In this document: positions 53,694-63,684 of the stretch, piece after piece | Layout: every line of letters starts with the position of its first letter | Numbering within the stretch: position 1 is the stretch's first letter | NCBI GenBank assembly: GCA_905221605.1 | Contig: CAJNDS010000780.1 | Coordinates: 666,602-730,601 of the forward strand | DNA length: 64,000 bases | Direction of reading: 5' to 3' | Source of the DNA: Symbiodinium natans | Lineage: Eukaryota > Sar > Dinophyceae > Suessiales > Symbiodiniaceae | Notes under the pieces: generated by a model | The model's database searches: none | What the model was told of the DNA's origin: nothing | Seen by the model: the letters and a program-made list of their open reading frames with translations, nothing else | Translations under genes and position numbers: made by a program

Positions 53694-54844
53694 AGTGCCA
53701 GCCCCAGAGAAGTATGCAGAGAGTCCTGCCGAGTGTCCCTGGAAGAGAACCCACACCCGGATTTGTTTTGTTCTGGGCTTTTAGTCTCCGGCCCAGGCCT
53801 GCGGACCCTGAAAGCCGATGCCTTAACCGCCTTAACCCCCTCGCACAGGAGACCATCCACCCCTGGCCCAAGGGGCCACTAGTCAGTGGCTCGGCGTTGA
53901 GAGGTTTGGGGCGCAGGAGCTTTCATCACTGTTGGCTGTTAGGGTGTGGGGGAGGTGTGGGGTGTGGGGCGGCGATTCCAGACCCAGGCCTCTACACTCC
54001 ATGCCCCCACCCCACACACCTCAACCTCAGCCCAAAGCACAACCTCAGTGCTTCATACAACTACACGGAGAATCTTCCAACAAGCCTGGCAAGCCCCAGG
54101 TGACTTTGCCTCCGTGCCGCCTTCCTCTCCGTGAGAGGGTTTCACTGCGTCAGAGCGGGACATGAAGAACCTCCAACGATTCCATGATTGCAACGATTTC
54201 AACAGTTTCCCAGTGCTATAGGAAAGAGCCGCAGAGGAGCCAAGAAAGGTACAAGGTTGCTCCCCCTACTTCGGTTTGAGGGGATGCTGGAGGTTCTGGG
54301 TCCAATCTAGGACCTAGGAATCTAGGACAAGCAAAAAAGACGCTGCAGACAGAGAGCGAGAGAGAGGTGCCCTGCTTTAGGGTGTTTGGCCTGCGGGCTT
54401 CACTTGCAGGAAGGTCTCTCGGGATCCAGCGTCTGCATGAGATGCACAGTGCAGAATGATACAGAATGATACAGAATGAGCCACAGAAGGAACGCAGAAA
54501 CCGCTCTCGTTCTGCCAAAGCCCCCAGGTTCAAATCCCCCAAGCTCCTGCTCCACAGGTTCAACAAGGTGACCCCCTGATCCCCTGAGCTCTCCCAAAGC
54601 CTACGAAGTCCTTAAGCCATCTTAAGCCTGAAGACTTAGAAGCGACCCTCCCAGTCCAAGCACAGCACTTGGCAAACGCAGACCTCATGGCGCCTCCTCG
54701 GCCAACACGACCCGCAGGCCTTAGACCTGGGGCTGGAGGTACATCGGGGCAGAAGGTTCATAAGGACGAACGCCCCCCCTGAAAGATTCAGCGGTGGGAG
54801 CTTGCGATGTTGATTGGGTCTTGCGTTACAGTTCAAACTTGTTT

Positions 54845-54915
54845 GTCTGTGTGTGTGTGTCTGTGAATTGAAATGAAATGAAACGAAATCAAATTGAACT
54901 GAACTTCATTGAGTT
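54845..54915. repeat. GT run followed by AAATG-type pentamer repeat
   Basis: (GT)n at about 54845-54861, then imperfect GAAAT/GAATT pentamers to about 54915. Confidence 0.8.
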
Positions 54916-54973
54916 GAATTGATTTCAATACAGGCAGACCTATTTTGCTACGCGCTGTCCGCCTTTGCTACAG

Positions 54974-55055
54974 GTGCATGACGCGGCCCGTCTCGGAGAA
55001 GGAGGCCGTGGCCTCTTTGGGGGCAGAAGCTGCCATTCCCCAGTCGCTGCATTAA
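54974..55055 (+). CDS. Candidate exon, unknown
   Basis: After a CTACAG acceptor the frame reads MTRPVSEKEAVASLGAEAAI and PQSLH, ending at a TAA. A 152-codon frame overlaps but is less protein-like. It probably belongs to the same gene as the candidates to 57.7 kb. Confidence 0.4.
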
Positions 55056-55625
55056 TGGGCCGATTGATGGTCTTCAGGAATGCTTGTGCGCGTATAGGGG
55101 GCCCGACCCTCGACCCCCCCTTTGCCGAACAGCAATGCTTCCATGTTCTCAGGCCCAAAGATAGACGAGGCACAATGCCACGTGGGGAGAAATTTTCTCA
55201 AGCACCTCGAACGCCAACCCCTGCACCAGGAGCACATACTAATACTGCAATTGCCCTAGCACTCTCGCAGCTTTCAGGCCACCGATTTGCTTTGGCTGCT
55301 TGGGGCTACACCATCACCGCAGGGGACCAGGTGCCTAAACTGCATGCGCCAAACGTCATCAAAAGTCTATGCCTTGGCAAGTTAAACCTTGCAAATCAAG
55401 AAACATCAGCATTGGGAAAGTGAGAGCTTTACAACGGGTCGAAGAGTCAGAGTACGGAGTTCGGGCATCCCGTGAGGTGTCAAGCTTGTTGGACTTGACT
55501 AGGTAACGTTATAAGGCTGATAGTGCAAGATGTAGGCCCTCGAACTTATTTAAGGTTTATGGGATTGTGTGACATGCTTTTGTTGGTCTACAGTCTAGAG
55601 GCTCCGCGCAGCCTTAAACAAGTTA

Positions 55626-56037
55626 AGAGTTAGTTGAGATCAGGATACTGCAGCATCTTGTCCGGTTTGCAAAGGAAGCGCCCGCACTCAAAGAAAGTTG
55701 TGGAAGCGTGGCTGCATACATCGAGGTGCGCTGCAAGCGTGTGCGCTGTGGTGCCGTTGCCATCATGAATTCAGCAAATCGTAGTGCAATCCCCGTTACG
55801 GCTTGGGAACTTAACGCCTTAATATTCCAGCCAGCAGGCCTGAAATGGGGAATTCCAGAGGCAGCTAAAAGAAAAAATGCCCTGCTCAGCACCTTGCATT
55901 CTGTTTGGGCTCGCAGGCCGCGTGGCGCATCCTTGCCGATTCCTCATCACATCTGGTGCCCTGTCGAAAGAACTGGAACAACAAAAACACCAGATTGTGG
56001 ATTCACCATGGGGCCTTGGGCTAGGTCAAGAGCATGA
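55626..56037 (+). CDS. Candidate exon, unknown
   Basis: The frame reads LQHLVRFAKEAPALKESCGS, then AAYIEVRCKRVRCGAVAIMN. The convincing part ends near 55815; the remainder to the stop may be intron. The family is not recognised. Confidence 0.4.
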
Positions 56038-56086
56038 CTTGGTTCATCCAGGGCTGAAGTTCACGGATCATCTTGCCCCTTTCTGA
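55908..56086 (+). CDS. Candidate exon, unknown
   Basis: In a frame different from the preceding candidate, the sequence reads FLITSGALSKELEQQKHQ and continues to a TGA near 56084. The overlap of the two frames suggests an intron of about 100 bp between the true exons. Confidence 0.35.
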
Positions 56087-56342
56087 AGGACAGGTCTGGT
56101 GCAGACAAGGGTGGTCTGGGGGGGGGGGGGGGGTTTGAGGCAGAGAGGATCCGAGACCTAGGATATCTGCTGATGCTCGTTTGGAGAAACTGGCGAGCTG
56201 AAGCCCATGACTTCAAAGAGAATCCTCAAGCCCAGACCTTCAACCTCTGAGAGCGTGCGATGGATGTCATCAATACCTTCAACAAGTGCTTCCCCAGCTT
56301 TCCACTGTTTTGGAACCGGCTCAAGAGCACTTATAATCCTTT

Positions 56343-56588
56343 TTGAGATCTTCGCCGCCTCTTCGTGGCTTTCGGCAAAGCCGCCGCGATGGGCGTGTCA
56401 AGCTCGATCCAGCCAGCATGGCCATCTTGGTAACTTGGCCCCATTACGGCCATCCAACTTCAGGCATTGAACCTCAGATGAGGAAATTGAGCCAGTGGCG
56501 AGAGCTGCGGCTGAGGACAGCGGCGATTGAACAAGTTACCATCCCGAGCGATCAGTATGAGAGTGATGCCGGTAAATCAAGATTGTGA
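56343..56588 (+). CDS. Candidate exon, unknown
   Basis: The frame reads DGRVKLDPASMAILVTWPHY, then RKLSQWRELRLRTAAIEQVT and PSDQYESDAG, stopping at TGA 56586. Strongly protein-like. A shorter frame just upstream (MDVINTFNKCFPSFPLFWNR) may be the previous exon. The family is not recognised. Confidence 0.45.
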   Translation: MRSSPPLRGFRQSRRDGRVKLDPASMAILVTWPHYGHPTSGIEPQMRKLSQWRELRLRTAAIEQVTIPSDQYESDAGKSRL

Positions 56589-57157
56589 TTCTCAGGGTAG
56601 GACTCGCTGTTCTTCCTTTTGCTGTGAGGCAGTGGCCCAGGGTCTTTGGAACGTCTCCCGTGCTGAGCCTTGCTTGCAAGTGATTATGCGGCTGTTGCCC
56701 TGCCAACAGCTTTTGAGTGGTTGAGCATGTTTGCGTGCTGCCACATATGGATACATGCACATACGTTTGCCGTGAGAGGTGTCTTGCTTGTTACAGTGTT
56801 GGTTAGAGTTGGCTAAGAGTGTGAGTTAGAGTGTTAGTTTTCAGTGTTAGTTAGAACTCAATGCAACCCTAAACCTTTGAAGAGGGCGTCAGTCAGATGC
56901 AAGCCTGTGTGTTCCGGCATGCTGGGGTCCTACTTCAACCCACCCCATTTTCTCTGATGCACTCTGAAGAATAGACCGACACCCCTGCAGTCTGAGGAGC
57001 CCTGGAATGTTCCGCATCTTTCGCGGTCTTATGGCCGCCGTGTTCGTGGGCCACCAGATCTGGCAGCTCGGCAGTTGAGGGGCTTTGAGAGCCTGCATGA
57101 GCTGCCGTGGCGTTTTTGGGATTGGTTCAAGGGGCTGTGTGACTTGAGAAACTGTTT

Positions 57158-57358
57158 TTGCGAGTCGGGGACCGAGGCCGAAGGGTTTGTAAAGATTCAC
57201 TGAAGCCGGCCAAAGCCCTCATGATCCACTCTGAAAAGCCTCTTTGCGCATGGCACTTGAGGCATGCATGGGATGCCATCGTCCTTCGCGAGCACGGCTG
57301 GTACTACTTGATATTTCTCACGACATGGTCACTGTTCCTTGGCTGCTCTCGAGGATAA
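57158..57358 (+). CDS. Candidate membrane exon, unknown
   Basis: The frame contains RHAWDAIVLREHGWYYLIFL, then TTWSLFLGC, which would suit a membrane helix with charged residues before it. A second frame over the same bases is also open for 90 codons. Confidence 0.3.
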   Translation: MRVGDRGRRVCKDSLKPAKALMIHSEKPLCAWHLRHAWDAIVLREHGWYYLIFLTTWSLFLGCSRG

Positions 57359-57559
57359 TGCAGACATGTGCGAAACCTGGGCACCCACTTTGCATTCCAC
57401 TGCTCAAGCCGTTGAAGGAAGAAAGGAAGCAACACCGGGGTCCGGAGCGTCGGTGTGATCGGGTTCGTGTTGCTGTCTCTTTGCATTTTGAGCCCCGAGG
57501 TTTCTGGAGACCTTGAGCCTTGACTGTTGGATGAGATGTCTTTCTGGCCATGTCCTCAG

Positions 57560-57680
57560 AAAGCTGCGATTCGCACCACCTCCCCAAAGGAACATGGTCC
57601 TGATGTTCATTTTGGCCCTGATGGCTTCTGAAGCGCCGGAGCCCAACGAAGATGCGGAGCCTGGGCACTGGAGTCCTTGA
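57560..57680 (+). CDS. Terminal exon with hydrophobic helix and acidic tail, unknown
   Basis: After a CCTCAG acceptor the frame reads APPPQRNMVLMFILALMASE, then APEPNEDAEPGHWSP and TGA at 57678. A hydrophobic stretch next to a short acidic tail would suit a C-terminal membrane anchor or, if MVLMF is a start, a signal peptide. The family is not recognised. Confidence 0.4.
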
Positions 57681-58651
57681 ACTAAGCTGAGGCCCAACTT
57701 CTAGATTCTCTACATGTAATACTTCGGCATGCAACCCCCAGCATCAACAAACCCTGCAAGCGCAAGCCAAGAGGTTCCCTACAGTGCTGGCCCATGCTCA
57801 AGATCCCACAAGGTTAATCCAGCCTTAGCGAGAAAGCACGTCAAGGCCATAAGCTCGAAAACCAGGAATTTCAGAAAGAATCCGAGCCGCTCCTCGCTCG
57901 CGTCTCCATGGTCATCTTCTCGATTTCCCAGCCAGTGTCCATGGGTGACCTGCCACCGTTGCAACATTGACTGCTTCATTGAGGGCTTATATAAGGGTTA
58001 GGCAACAAAGGGGAGTGCAAAAGGGAATGCCATCCCCCCTTCGACCAGCACCACTGATGTGGCAGGTGTCGCCGTCCTATACTGGACCCTTCTCACGCCA
58101 ATTTGGGACGCCCCTGGGCTGCCGCCATGCTTCTGCTAACGTCTGGACAGGACTGAAGTCCTCTTCAGTTTGGCCCCAGTTGTCGGCACGCCCACTGTCG
58201 AACCCATGTGTGTCACCTGTATGTCATCTGTTCCCCCGCCTCTCTCACAAGCAGTGGGTGTTTATAGTTTGGGGCCGCTCTCAGAAGTAGGCTGCACCTC
58301 CCTACTGGTTGATTCGATGATTAAAATCATGACAAGCACTTCTCACCAGACTAAGGGTCCATCATGTCAAAAATTAGATCTCTCCGAATCCATACCAAGA
58401 CGTAGTCCTACATTCCTCATGCTCGAGGCTTGCACAAAAGCCTACATGAGCACCAATGTTGCCCCTTTTATAGTCCCTGTAGACTTTGGAATGTAAGCTG
58501 CCCAAACTACATAATTCAAACTCAAAGGCCCCCATAGTGCCTGGCTCAGTCCAAGCAGGGCGGCCGACAGGGCGGCCGGCGTGTTAGGTCTTGGGAGTTC
58601 TTGAGATTTCTGATGTGTTCGGCCGGCACTCTGCTTTCATCATGACGTACT
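57681..58651. other. No gene recognised
   Basis: Frames are short and without motifs. A GGCGGCCG(A/G)C-type direct word pair lies at about 58560-58580. Confidence 0.4.
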
Positions 58652-58834
58652 ATGCAGACCTCCAAAGAGACCTTCACACTAAGACCTGAATACTTCTTGC
58701 TCTCCTACCTGCGCCTAAGCCGCGACCAGGTTTGGGCGGGAGTGGAGCCAGTACCCTCCTACTTATCGATGTTCGCGCACGGGATCGACTGGATCTTGAT
58801 GCACCTTCGCCCGGAAAAACCATTTCTTCGTTGA
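58652..58834 (+). CDS. Candidate exon, membrane-associated, unknown
   Basis: The frame reads PEYFLLSYLRLSRDQVWAGV and SYLSMFAHGIDWILMHLRPE, ending at TGA. It lies about 200 bp upstream of a clear hydrophobic exon, so both may encode one multi-pass membrane protein. Confidence 0.35.
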   Translation: MQTSKETFTLRPEYFLLSYLRLSRDQVWAGVEPVPSYLSMFAHGIDWILMHLRPEKPFLR

Positions 58835-59012
58835 GGGCCGCTGGTTCCAAGCATTCTGCACGCATCAGGGCTTCAAGTGGTTGGCTCTAAGTCGAGTTCA
58901 TTGTGGAGGGCTATGGAAACTGTTGATGTGCGGAGCCCGAAGTTCGTAAGTGTGTGGAATTCGCAATCTTTGCGGTCTTCTCAGGGCTCCAGAACTCCTG
59001 ACAGAAGTCCGA

Positions 59013-59140
59013 GGTTCATGACGTTCTTTGCCTGCCGCGTCCCCTTCACCTGCTCCCATGTGGGCTGGACCACGCTCTTTGCCGTGCTGTACGCGGCGTG
59101 GAGCTACCTCCACCACGTGCTTCGCTCGCAGTTGGAATAA
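59013..59140 (+). CDS. Exon with membrane helix, possible FAR-17a/AIG1-like end
   Basis: The frame reads FFACRVPFTCSHVGWTTLFA, then VLYAAWSYLHHVLRSQ to a TAA. The VPF start, the hydrophobic run and the W-x-x-x-HHV end resemble the last helices of FAR-17a/AIG1-family membrane hydrolases, but one exon is not enough to assign it. A hydrophobic stretch further on (59385-59445, VRIQAWLLTASGVVAV) may be another exon. Confidence 0.35.
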
Positions 59141-59656
59141 GATTGCCCCTGCTGACTGCGAAAGCACCACCGAACGTGTCCATACATCGATTGTCGACTG
59201 TCCAATATGGCAGCTGTTCGGTTGAATGTAACATGCCTCTATGTCGTCAGCTTTCTTCAGGTTTGGATTGCACTCATGATGAACCAACTGACATAGAAGA
59301 CAACGATGTCTTTCTGTCTTCGGCTCACGTGGCTCATGCCGAAGACGTGTTGCATCCATTCCCATGTTGCGCTCTCCATCCGACCAGTGTGGCCGTACGT
59401 GCGGATTCAAGCGTGGCTCCTGACAGCATCCGGCGTGGTGGCTGTCAAGCCACGCACGCACGCGTGCCACAACACAAAGAGCTCAAACCCCGGTTTGCTT
59501 CCCCCCCATTCACTTCTCAGGTTTAGTTCTCAAGGCAGATGTAGGCTGGCTCTGGCTTCAGACTTGCGGTTGGCAGCATGTTGTGGCCTCTCTGCCAAAG
59601 GCAGGCCTGCACTGTAGACATTCCCTGCCAAATCCTCCGGCCGCTCTCGGCTGTAA

Positions 59657-59757
59657 TATTGTAAACGCTTGCGCGCGCCGCCTCGGCAGCCGGGCCGGCC
59701 CCAGGACAGGAAAGGAGGAAAGAGGGTTTCTCAAAAAAAGGGAAGGGCAGAGCGGGT

Positions 59758-59803
<46 letters not shown>

Positions 59804-60135
59804 GGGGGGGGTGGGGGGGGGTGGGGGTGGGGGGGGGGTGGGGGGGGGGGTGGGGGGGGGTGGGTGGGGGGGGGTGGGGGGGGGGGTGGGGGGTGGGGGG
59901 GGTGGGGGGGGGGGGGGGGTTTTGAGGCACTCCCCCTGTAGGAGCCACGGACAAGCGGGACTCTCCACGGCATCGGTTTGCAGCTCCTCCAAGGGATGGG
60001 GGGGGGGTCCCACAGGGGGGGGGGGGGGGGGTGGCGTCAGAAAATTCGGCGAAGGGTTGGGTTAGGGGGAAGGAGGCCCGATCCGGGTCTGCTTGTTCCA
60101 GACGCTTCTCGGCAGGAAGCCGAGGCGAATATCTT
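59657..60135 (+). repeat. Dispersed repeat with long internal G tract, copy 2
   Basis: The ends match 39785-39975. The interior is larger: about 170 bases of G with scattered T, about 85 bases of unique sequence, then two more G runs. The pattern fits the same element with an expanded centre. Confidence 0.9.
59758..59930 (+). repeat. ~170-base G-rich tract
   Basis: Almost pure G, opening with about 43 uninterrupted bases and then broken only by single T bases. Assembly length here may be unreliable. Confidence 0.95.
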
Positions 60136-60599
60136 AGCCCATAAAATTGTCGGCTCGAATGTTCTCCCCGCGATGAGCGACCAAGCACAGCCATTCTCAG
60201 CAATTACTTCCTATCTGCTGCACTCCTTTGCGCGTCAACCTAAGATTCTGCATTTTCCGCCGGGTTTCGGGGGGGGGGGGGGGTTGAGGCTTCGCCAGGA
60301 AGTTCATGGGACGTTGACGTCTCTGTGGGTGGCTGTGGTCCTGCCGGGCCAATGCACGCAAATGTGTTGTTGAGTTGGGTATAGTGGTGACACAGCTGAA
60401 GAAGTTTCACTACCATTGCGTTGGCCTGAGCATGCACAAGATCCAAGAAACACTTAGGTGCTGCGCATCGGCAAATCGTGGACGTGTGAAGGGTATGTCG
60501 CCCGGTTTCTTTTGGCACTCTTGTCTTCAGGCTGTGCAGGCTGTGCCATGCACCAACAGCACCCACAGCAAGATGGCACACTGCGAACTATAAACCGAG

Positions 60600-60665
60600 G
60601 ATGACCCTGCCGACTGCCCAATCTACGACGTGCTTGACTGGAACGATCCACAGAAGGCGGGTTGA
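60600..60665 (+). CDS. Candidate short exon, unknown
   Basis: After an ACCGAG acceptor the frame reads DDPADCPIYDVLDWNDPQ and stops at TGA 60663. The acidic, Trp/Tyr-containing peptide is protein-like. No family is recognised. Confidence 0.3.
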   Translation, partial: DDPADCPIYDVLDWNDPQKAG

Positions 60666-60879
60666 GCAGGTGGTTGGGTCTCAAGTTGGCGCACGGACAA
60701 TCCTTGCAAACCCCCCCCCCCCCTCGAGAAATCCATCCCAGCCATCCTAAACCCTAGAAGCCAGAACCAATCGCAAACTGACCACATGAGCCCTTAATGC
60801 GGCTGCAAATATCCAGATAAGGGTCTTTTGGTCTTTCGAGGGGCGGCTCTGCCCCGAAGAGGCTGGAACGATCACCGGC

Positions 60880-61429
60880 GCCGCCGTTGTGGGAGTGGGA
60901 CTGCTCATTCCCTGCGCTCCTTCGTGGCATAAGAACTTCTCCCGGCTTTGAGGGCATCCATGGCCTCATACAAGGCTTTAAGATATCCTCCCTTGCCCTA
61001 CTCCCGAAAAGGTCTACGTCCTCCTTGCATGGTTGCGCGACCGCTGTGACAGCCGAGCAGACCTCCAACAGCTGCTCGGTCAGCTTTGGCCAGGCTGGGA
61101 AAAGGAGGCCGCAAGGGGCCCCGTGTTAGGAATTCGCGTTCAAGGGCGGCGTAGCAAGCTGGTGCTTTACTGTCACCCTCTTTTCTGGTGATTTCGGTTC
61201 ATGTCCTGCTGAAGCCACAAAGGTCCAAGCAAACCCAAAATCCTACTGACAGCGTTCTCTGAAGCCCCAGGCCAGCCTCACAACCTTAGAGCTCTTTACA
61301 CCTCAACATCCTCATCATGACCGGCCCTAAGCACTCAGGATTGATGAGGAGCGCCAGAGGGAGAAGCTCCTGCTCCAAAGCGACGACGAGATCAATGTAA
61401 CGAGCAGCAGAAGAAATGCCTGCGCTTGC
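60880..61429 (-). CDS. Minus-strand exons of an unknown helical protein
   Basis: On the minus strand, after an ACGTCAG acceptor, exon 61429-61302 (128 nt) reads YIDLVVALEQELLPLALLIN, then PECLGPVMMRML, and ends at a canonical GT donor. Downstream on that strand a TTTTCCCAG acceptor starts a second exon at 61094. The in-phase reading begins SLAKADRAAVGGLLGC; a second frame (TEQLLEVCSAVTAVAQPCKE) looks equally coding, so the exact join is open. The helical Leu-rich pattern could be an armadillo-like or similar fold. The family is not recognised. Confidence 0.4.
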
Positions 61430-61439
61430 CTGACGTGCG

Positions 61440-62063
61440 TTTAAAGAGAAGCTCCATTCCAGAGCTCTCGAGAAGTTTTTTTTCGGATCAGCTTGTATCT
61501 TCAAAAGTTGCTTGTCGCTTGGATTGCTCTGAGAGCATCCTGTGTCTGGCTGGCTTCTGCAAAACTAGGGTTCGAGGTTCTGAATAGGTTGTAGAAGAGA
61601 GCGGCTCCTTGAATTCAAGGGCAGCGCGTCTTGGGACAGGATGGGTGTTGAAATACGCCCGCTCGGGTTGACGATTTCGATCCTGCATCGCCCAAAGTCG
61701 AGTTGGGGCCACCTTGCATCAAGTCGTTAGCAATTGCTCATTGCCAATTTCGAGCGCTAGGTGAAGTGGACCAAGTGGACAATGCAGGTTTTGGTTTATC
61801 AACCGGGTGTCACTGGCGCCTGCAAAGCCGCCCTTCCCATGCTCCGCAGCATCCTGTAGGCAGGGGTGTTGCTCTCAGCCAAGGTAAGGTTGTAAGAAGA
61901 TGAACAAGTATAGAACTACACCGCTTCCCTTAACCCAGAACTCGAACTCCAGAGATTCTCCTTCAACCCCTTGCCGAGCAAGAGGCTCGGAGCCAGGCAA
62001 GGAGTTGGAAAGAACAAAAAAAAGTCTCCAAAGCCATTGCGGCATTGCGGGGCTGAGCCAAAG
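61440..62063. other. No gene recognised
   Basis: Upstream exons of the minus-strand gene may lie here, but I could not identify any. Confidence 0.35.
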
Positions 62064-62311
62064 GTGCGCTGAATGTGCAGAAGCCTCAGAATGAAGAGCT
62101 CACTAAAAGGACCAAGAGTAAGAGAGCTGTCATCGGGGCATTTTGTAGCGCTTGCCATCAACCCCAAATCCCAAGGACTGACCATGGAGGCTACATCGCC
62201 CCCCCCTCAGCGAGCCGCGGCGCGCCGCCGTCGCGCGAGGAGGTCCTGGAGCGGGTGGCGGCTCAGAGGAGGATCAGAGACCTCTGCTTGCGTAGTTATT
62301 TTGCGTTATAG
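62064..62311 (+). CDS. Candidate exon with CxxC, unknown
   Basis: After an AAAG acceptor the frame reads KPQNEELTKRTKSKRAVIG, FCSACHQPQIPR and REEVLERVAAQRRIRDLC. The mix of basic, CxxC and helical parts is strongly protein-like. It overlaps a second open frame. The family is not recognised. Confidence 0.4.
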
Positions 62312-62488
62312 GTCATTGTGCCACAGTTGAGACATGTTTGAAAATTGTCGACCTGCATGTCTATCTCTGTATCGACCTAGTTCTAGCTACTTGCCGCTCG
62401 CTCTATCGATCTAGCTACAGGAAGCGATGTTGCCAGCTTAGGGCATCCTCGAAGTCTTAACGCGCTGCCCCCGCAAACGGCTTAGAAG

Positions 62489-62640
62489 TTGCCATTAATG
62501 TCCGGATCACGTGAGCCCATCCTACCCGTAGGACAGAACCGGGATTTGTTGGGGGCGATCTCGTTGCAACATCCAGCCCAGTTTCTTAACGAGCGTTTTG
62601 TGTGCCTTGGGCGAGACCATGACAGCAAGTGCACGTGTTT
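62489..62640 (+). CDS. Candidate exon, unknown
   Basis: The frame reads LPVGQNRDLLGAISLQHPAQ and FLNERFVCLGRDHDSKC before running into a T/G homopolymer at 62640-62658. Weak support. Confidence 0.25.
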
Positions 62641-62954
62641 TTTTTTTTGGGGGGGGGATTTCAGTCCTTCACAAAATAAGCTCCAGACTTGTTGGGAACA
62701 AAGGCAGTGGCCCGAGCCCCAAGTTCTGAGCTCAAGCCTCAAGCGGCCTCAACGACCCACGCCCTAAGCCCCCCAATCACACCTCCCAAACAAGCGGAAG
62801 GTGAGGACATGCCAGGGAAATTCAGTGGCGATGGCTCCAGATTTCTTTATAACAGTTTTAGTGAGTGTATATGAAGATAGAATACAGCTCCCCAGATTGG
62901 GTTTGGTTTCGTTTTGGGATTACAAGCATATCAAGCCGTTTAGCTCTTGCTGAG

Positions 62955-63186
62955 GCAAGACTGGATGAATCTCGACCAAGGCACGTCGGACGCTCTGAGC
63001 CGCTTCGACGATGCCATTTTTGTCGCATTGCTCAGCCGCATCCTTCCCGAATGTTCGCCCATAACACTGGCCAGCAGCATGCTAGCCATACCAAAAACGC
63101 TGCTCACCCCCGAAGCACGCAGACCCCGAATCCATCAGCTCTACATGAGCCACGCGAGCTGCAACTGGGCGGCCGGTCTAGCTTGA
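62955..63186 (+). CDS. Candidate terminal exon, unknown
   Basis: After a GCTGAG acceptor 77 codons read LDQGTSDALSRFDDAIFVAL, then PKTLLTPEARRPRIHQLY, and stop at TGA 63184. Composition is convincingly proteinaceous. The family is not recognised; the upstream exon was not found. Confidence 0.45.
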
Positions 63187-63221
63187 TTCAAGGCATATTA
63201 GGATAAACTCGAAACTCGTTT

Positions 63222-63293
63222 GGGGGGGGGGGGGGGGTTGGAGGGGGGTGGGGGCGCAGGCCCAAGTGGGCGTTGGGGAAGGGGGGGGGGGGG
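63222..63293. repeat. Two G tracts
   Basis: Runs of about 16 and 14 G flank a G-rich spacer. Confidence 0.95.
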
Positions 63294-63514
63294 GGCGCAG
63301 CACCCCCACTTGCAAGCATCATGGGTTTGGCAAACTTGCGGCTAAAAAACAGCAGTAGGGTTGGGGGCCCCCCCCCCTCCCACTTCTTGCAAGCCTGATG
63401 CTCGCATCAGTGTTTGGAAGGGATTCCAACCCCAACCCGTTCTGGGTAAAGCAAAAAGAAAAAGTTTCGGTCAAAACGTTTCGGTCAAAACTGAGGGACC
63501 CAAACCCTATACAA

Positions 63515-63585
63515 TTTCTATAAACCCTAAACGAAACCAAACCCTAGACCTTAGACCCAAAACCCTAAACCCAAACCTAAACCGC
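63515..63585. repeat. Degenerate CCCTAAA-type array
   Basis: ACCCTAAAC-like words with single-base changes, decayed relative to the internal arrays elsewhere. Confidence 0.7.
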
Positions 63586-63623
63586 TGGAAAGTGCCCAAG
63601 GATGCCCCCCTCCCCTCCCCCAA

Positions 63624-63658
63624 CCCATGATGCGAGCATTGTGTTTGCAAATGGGGGG
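63624..63658 (+). repeat. Dispersed repeat ending in G tract, copy 2 of 2
   Basis: Matches 42142-42176 and again runs into a G run. Confidence 0.85.
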
Positions 63659-63684
63659 GGGGGGAGTTTCCTGCGAATATGTTT

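Noticed and set aside
59583-60065. Gly- or Pro-rich proteins from the G tract
   Set aside because: They are translations of near-pure G/C sequence in all frames, not protein-coding evidence.
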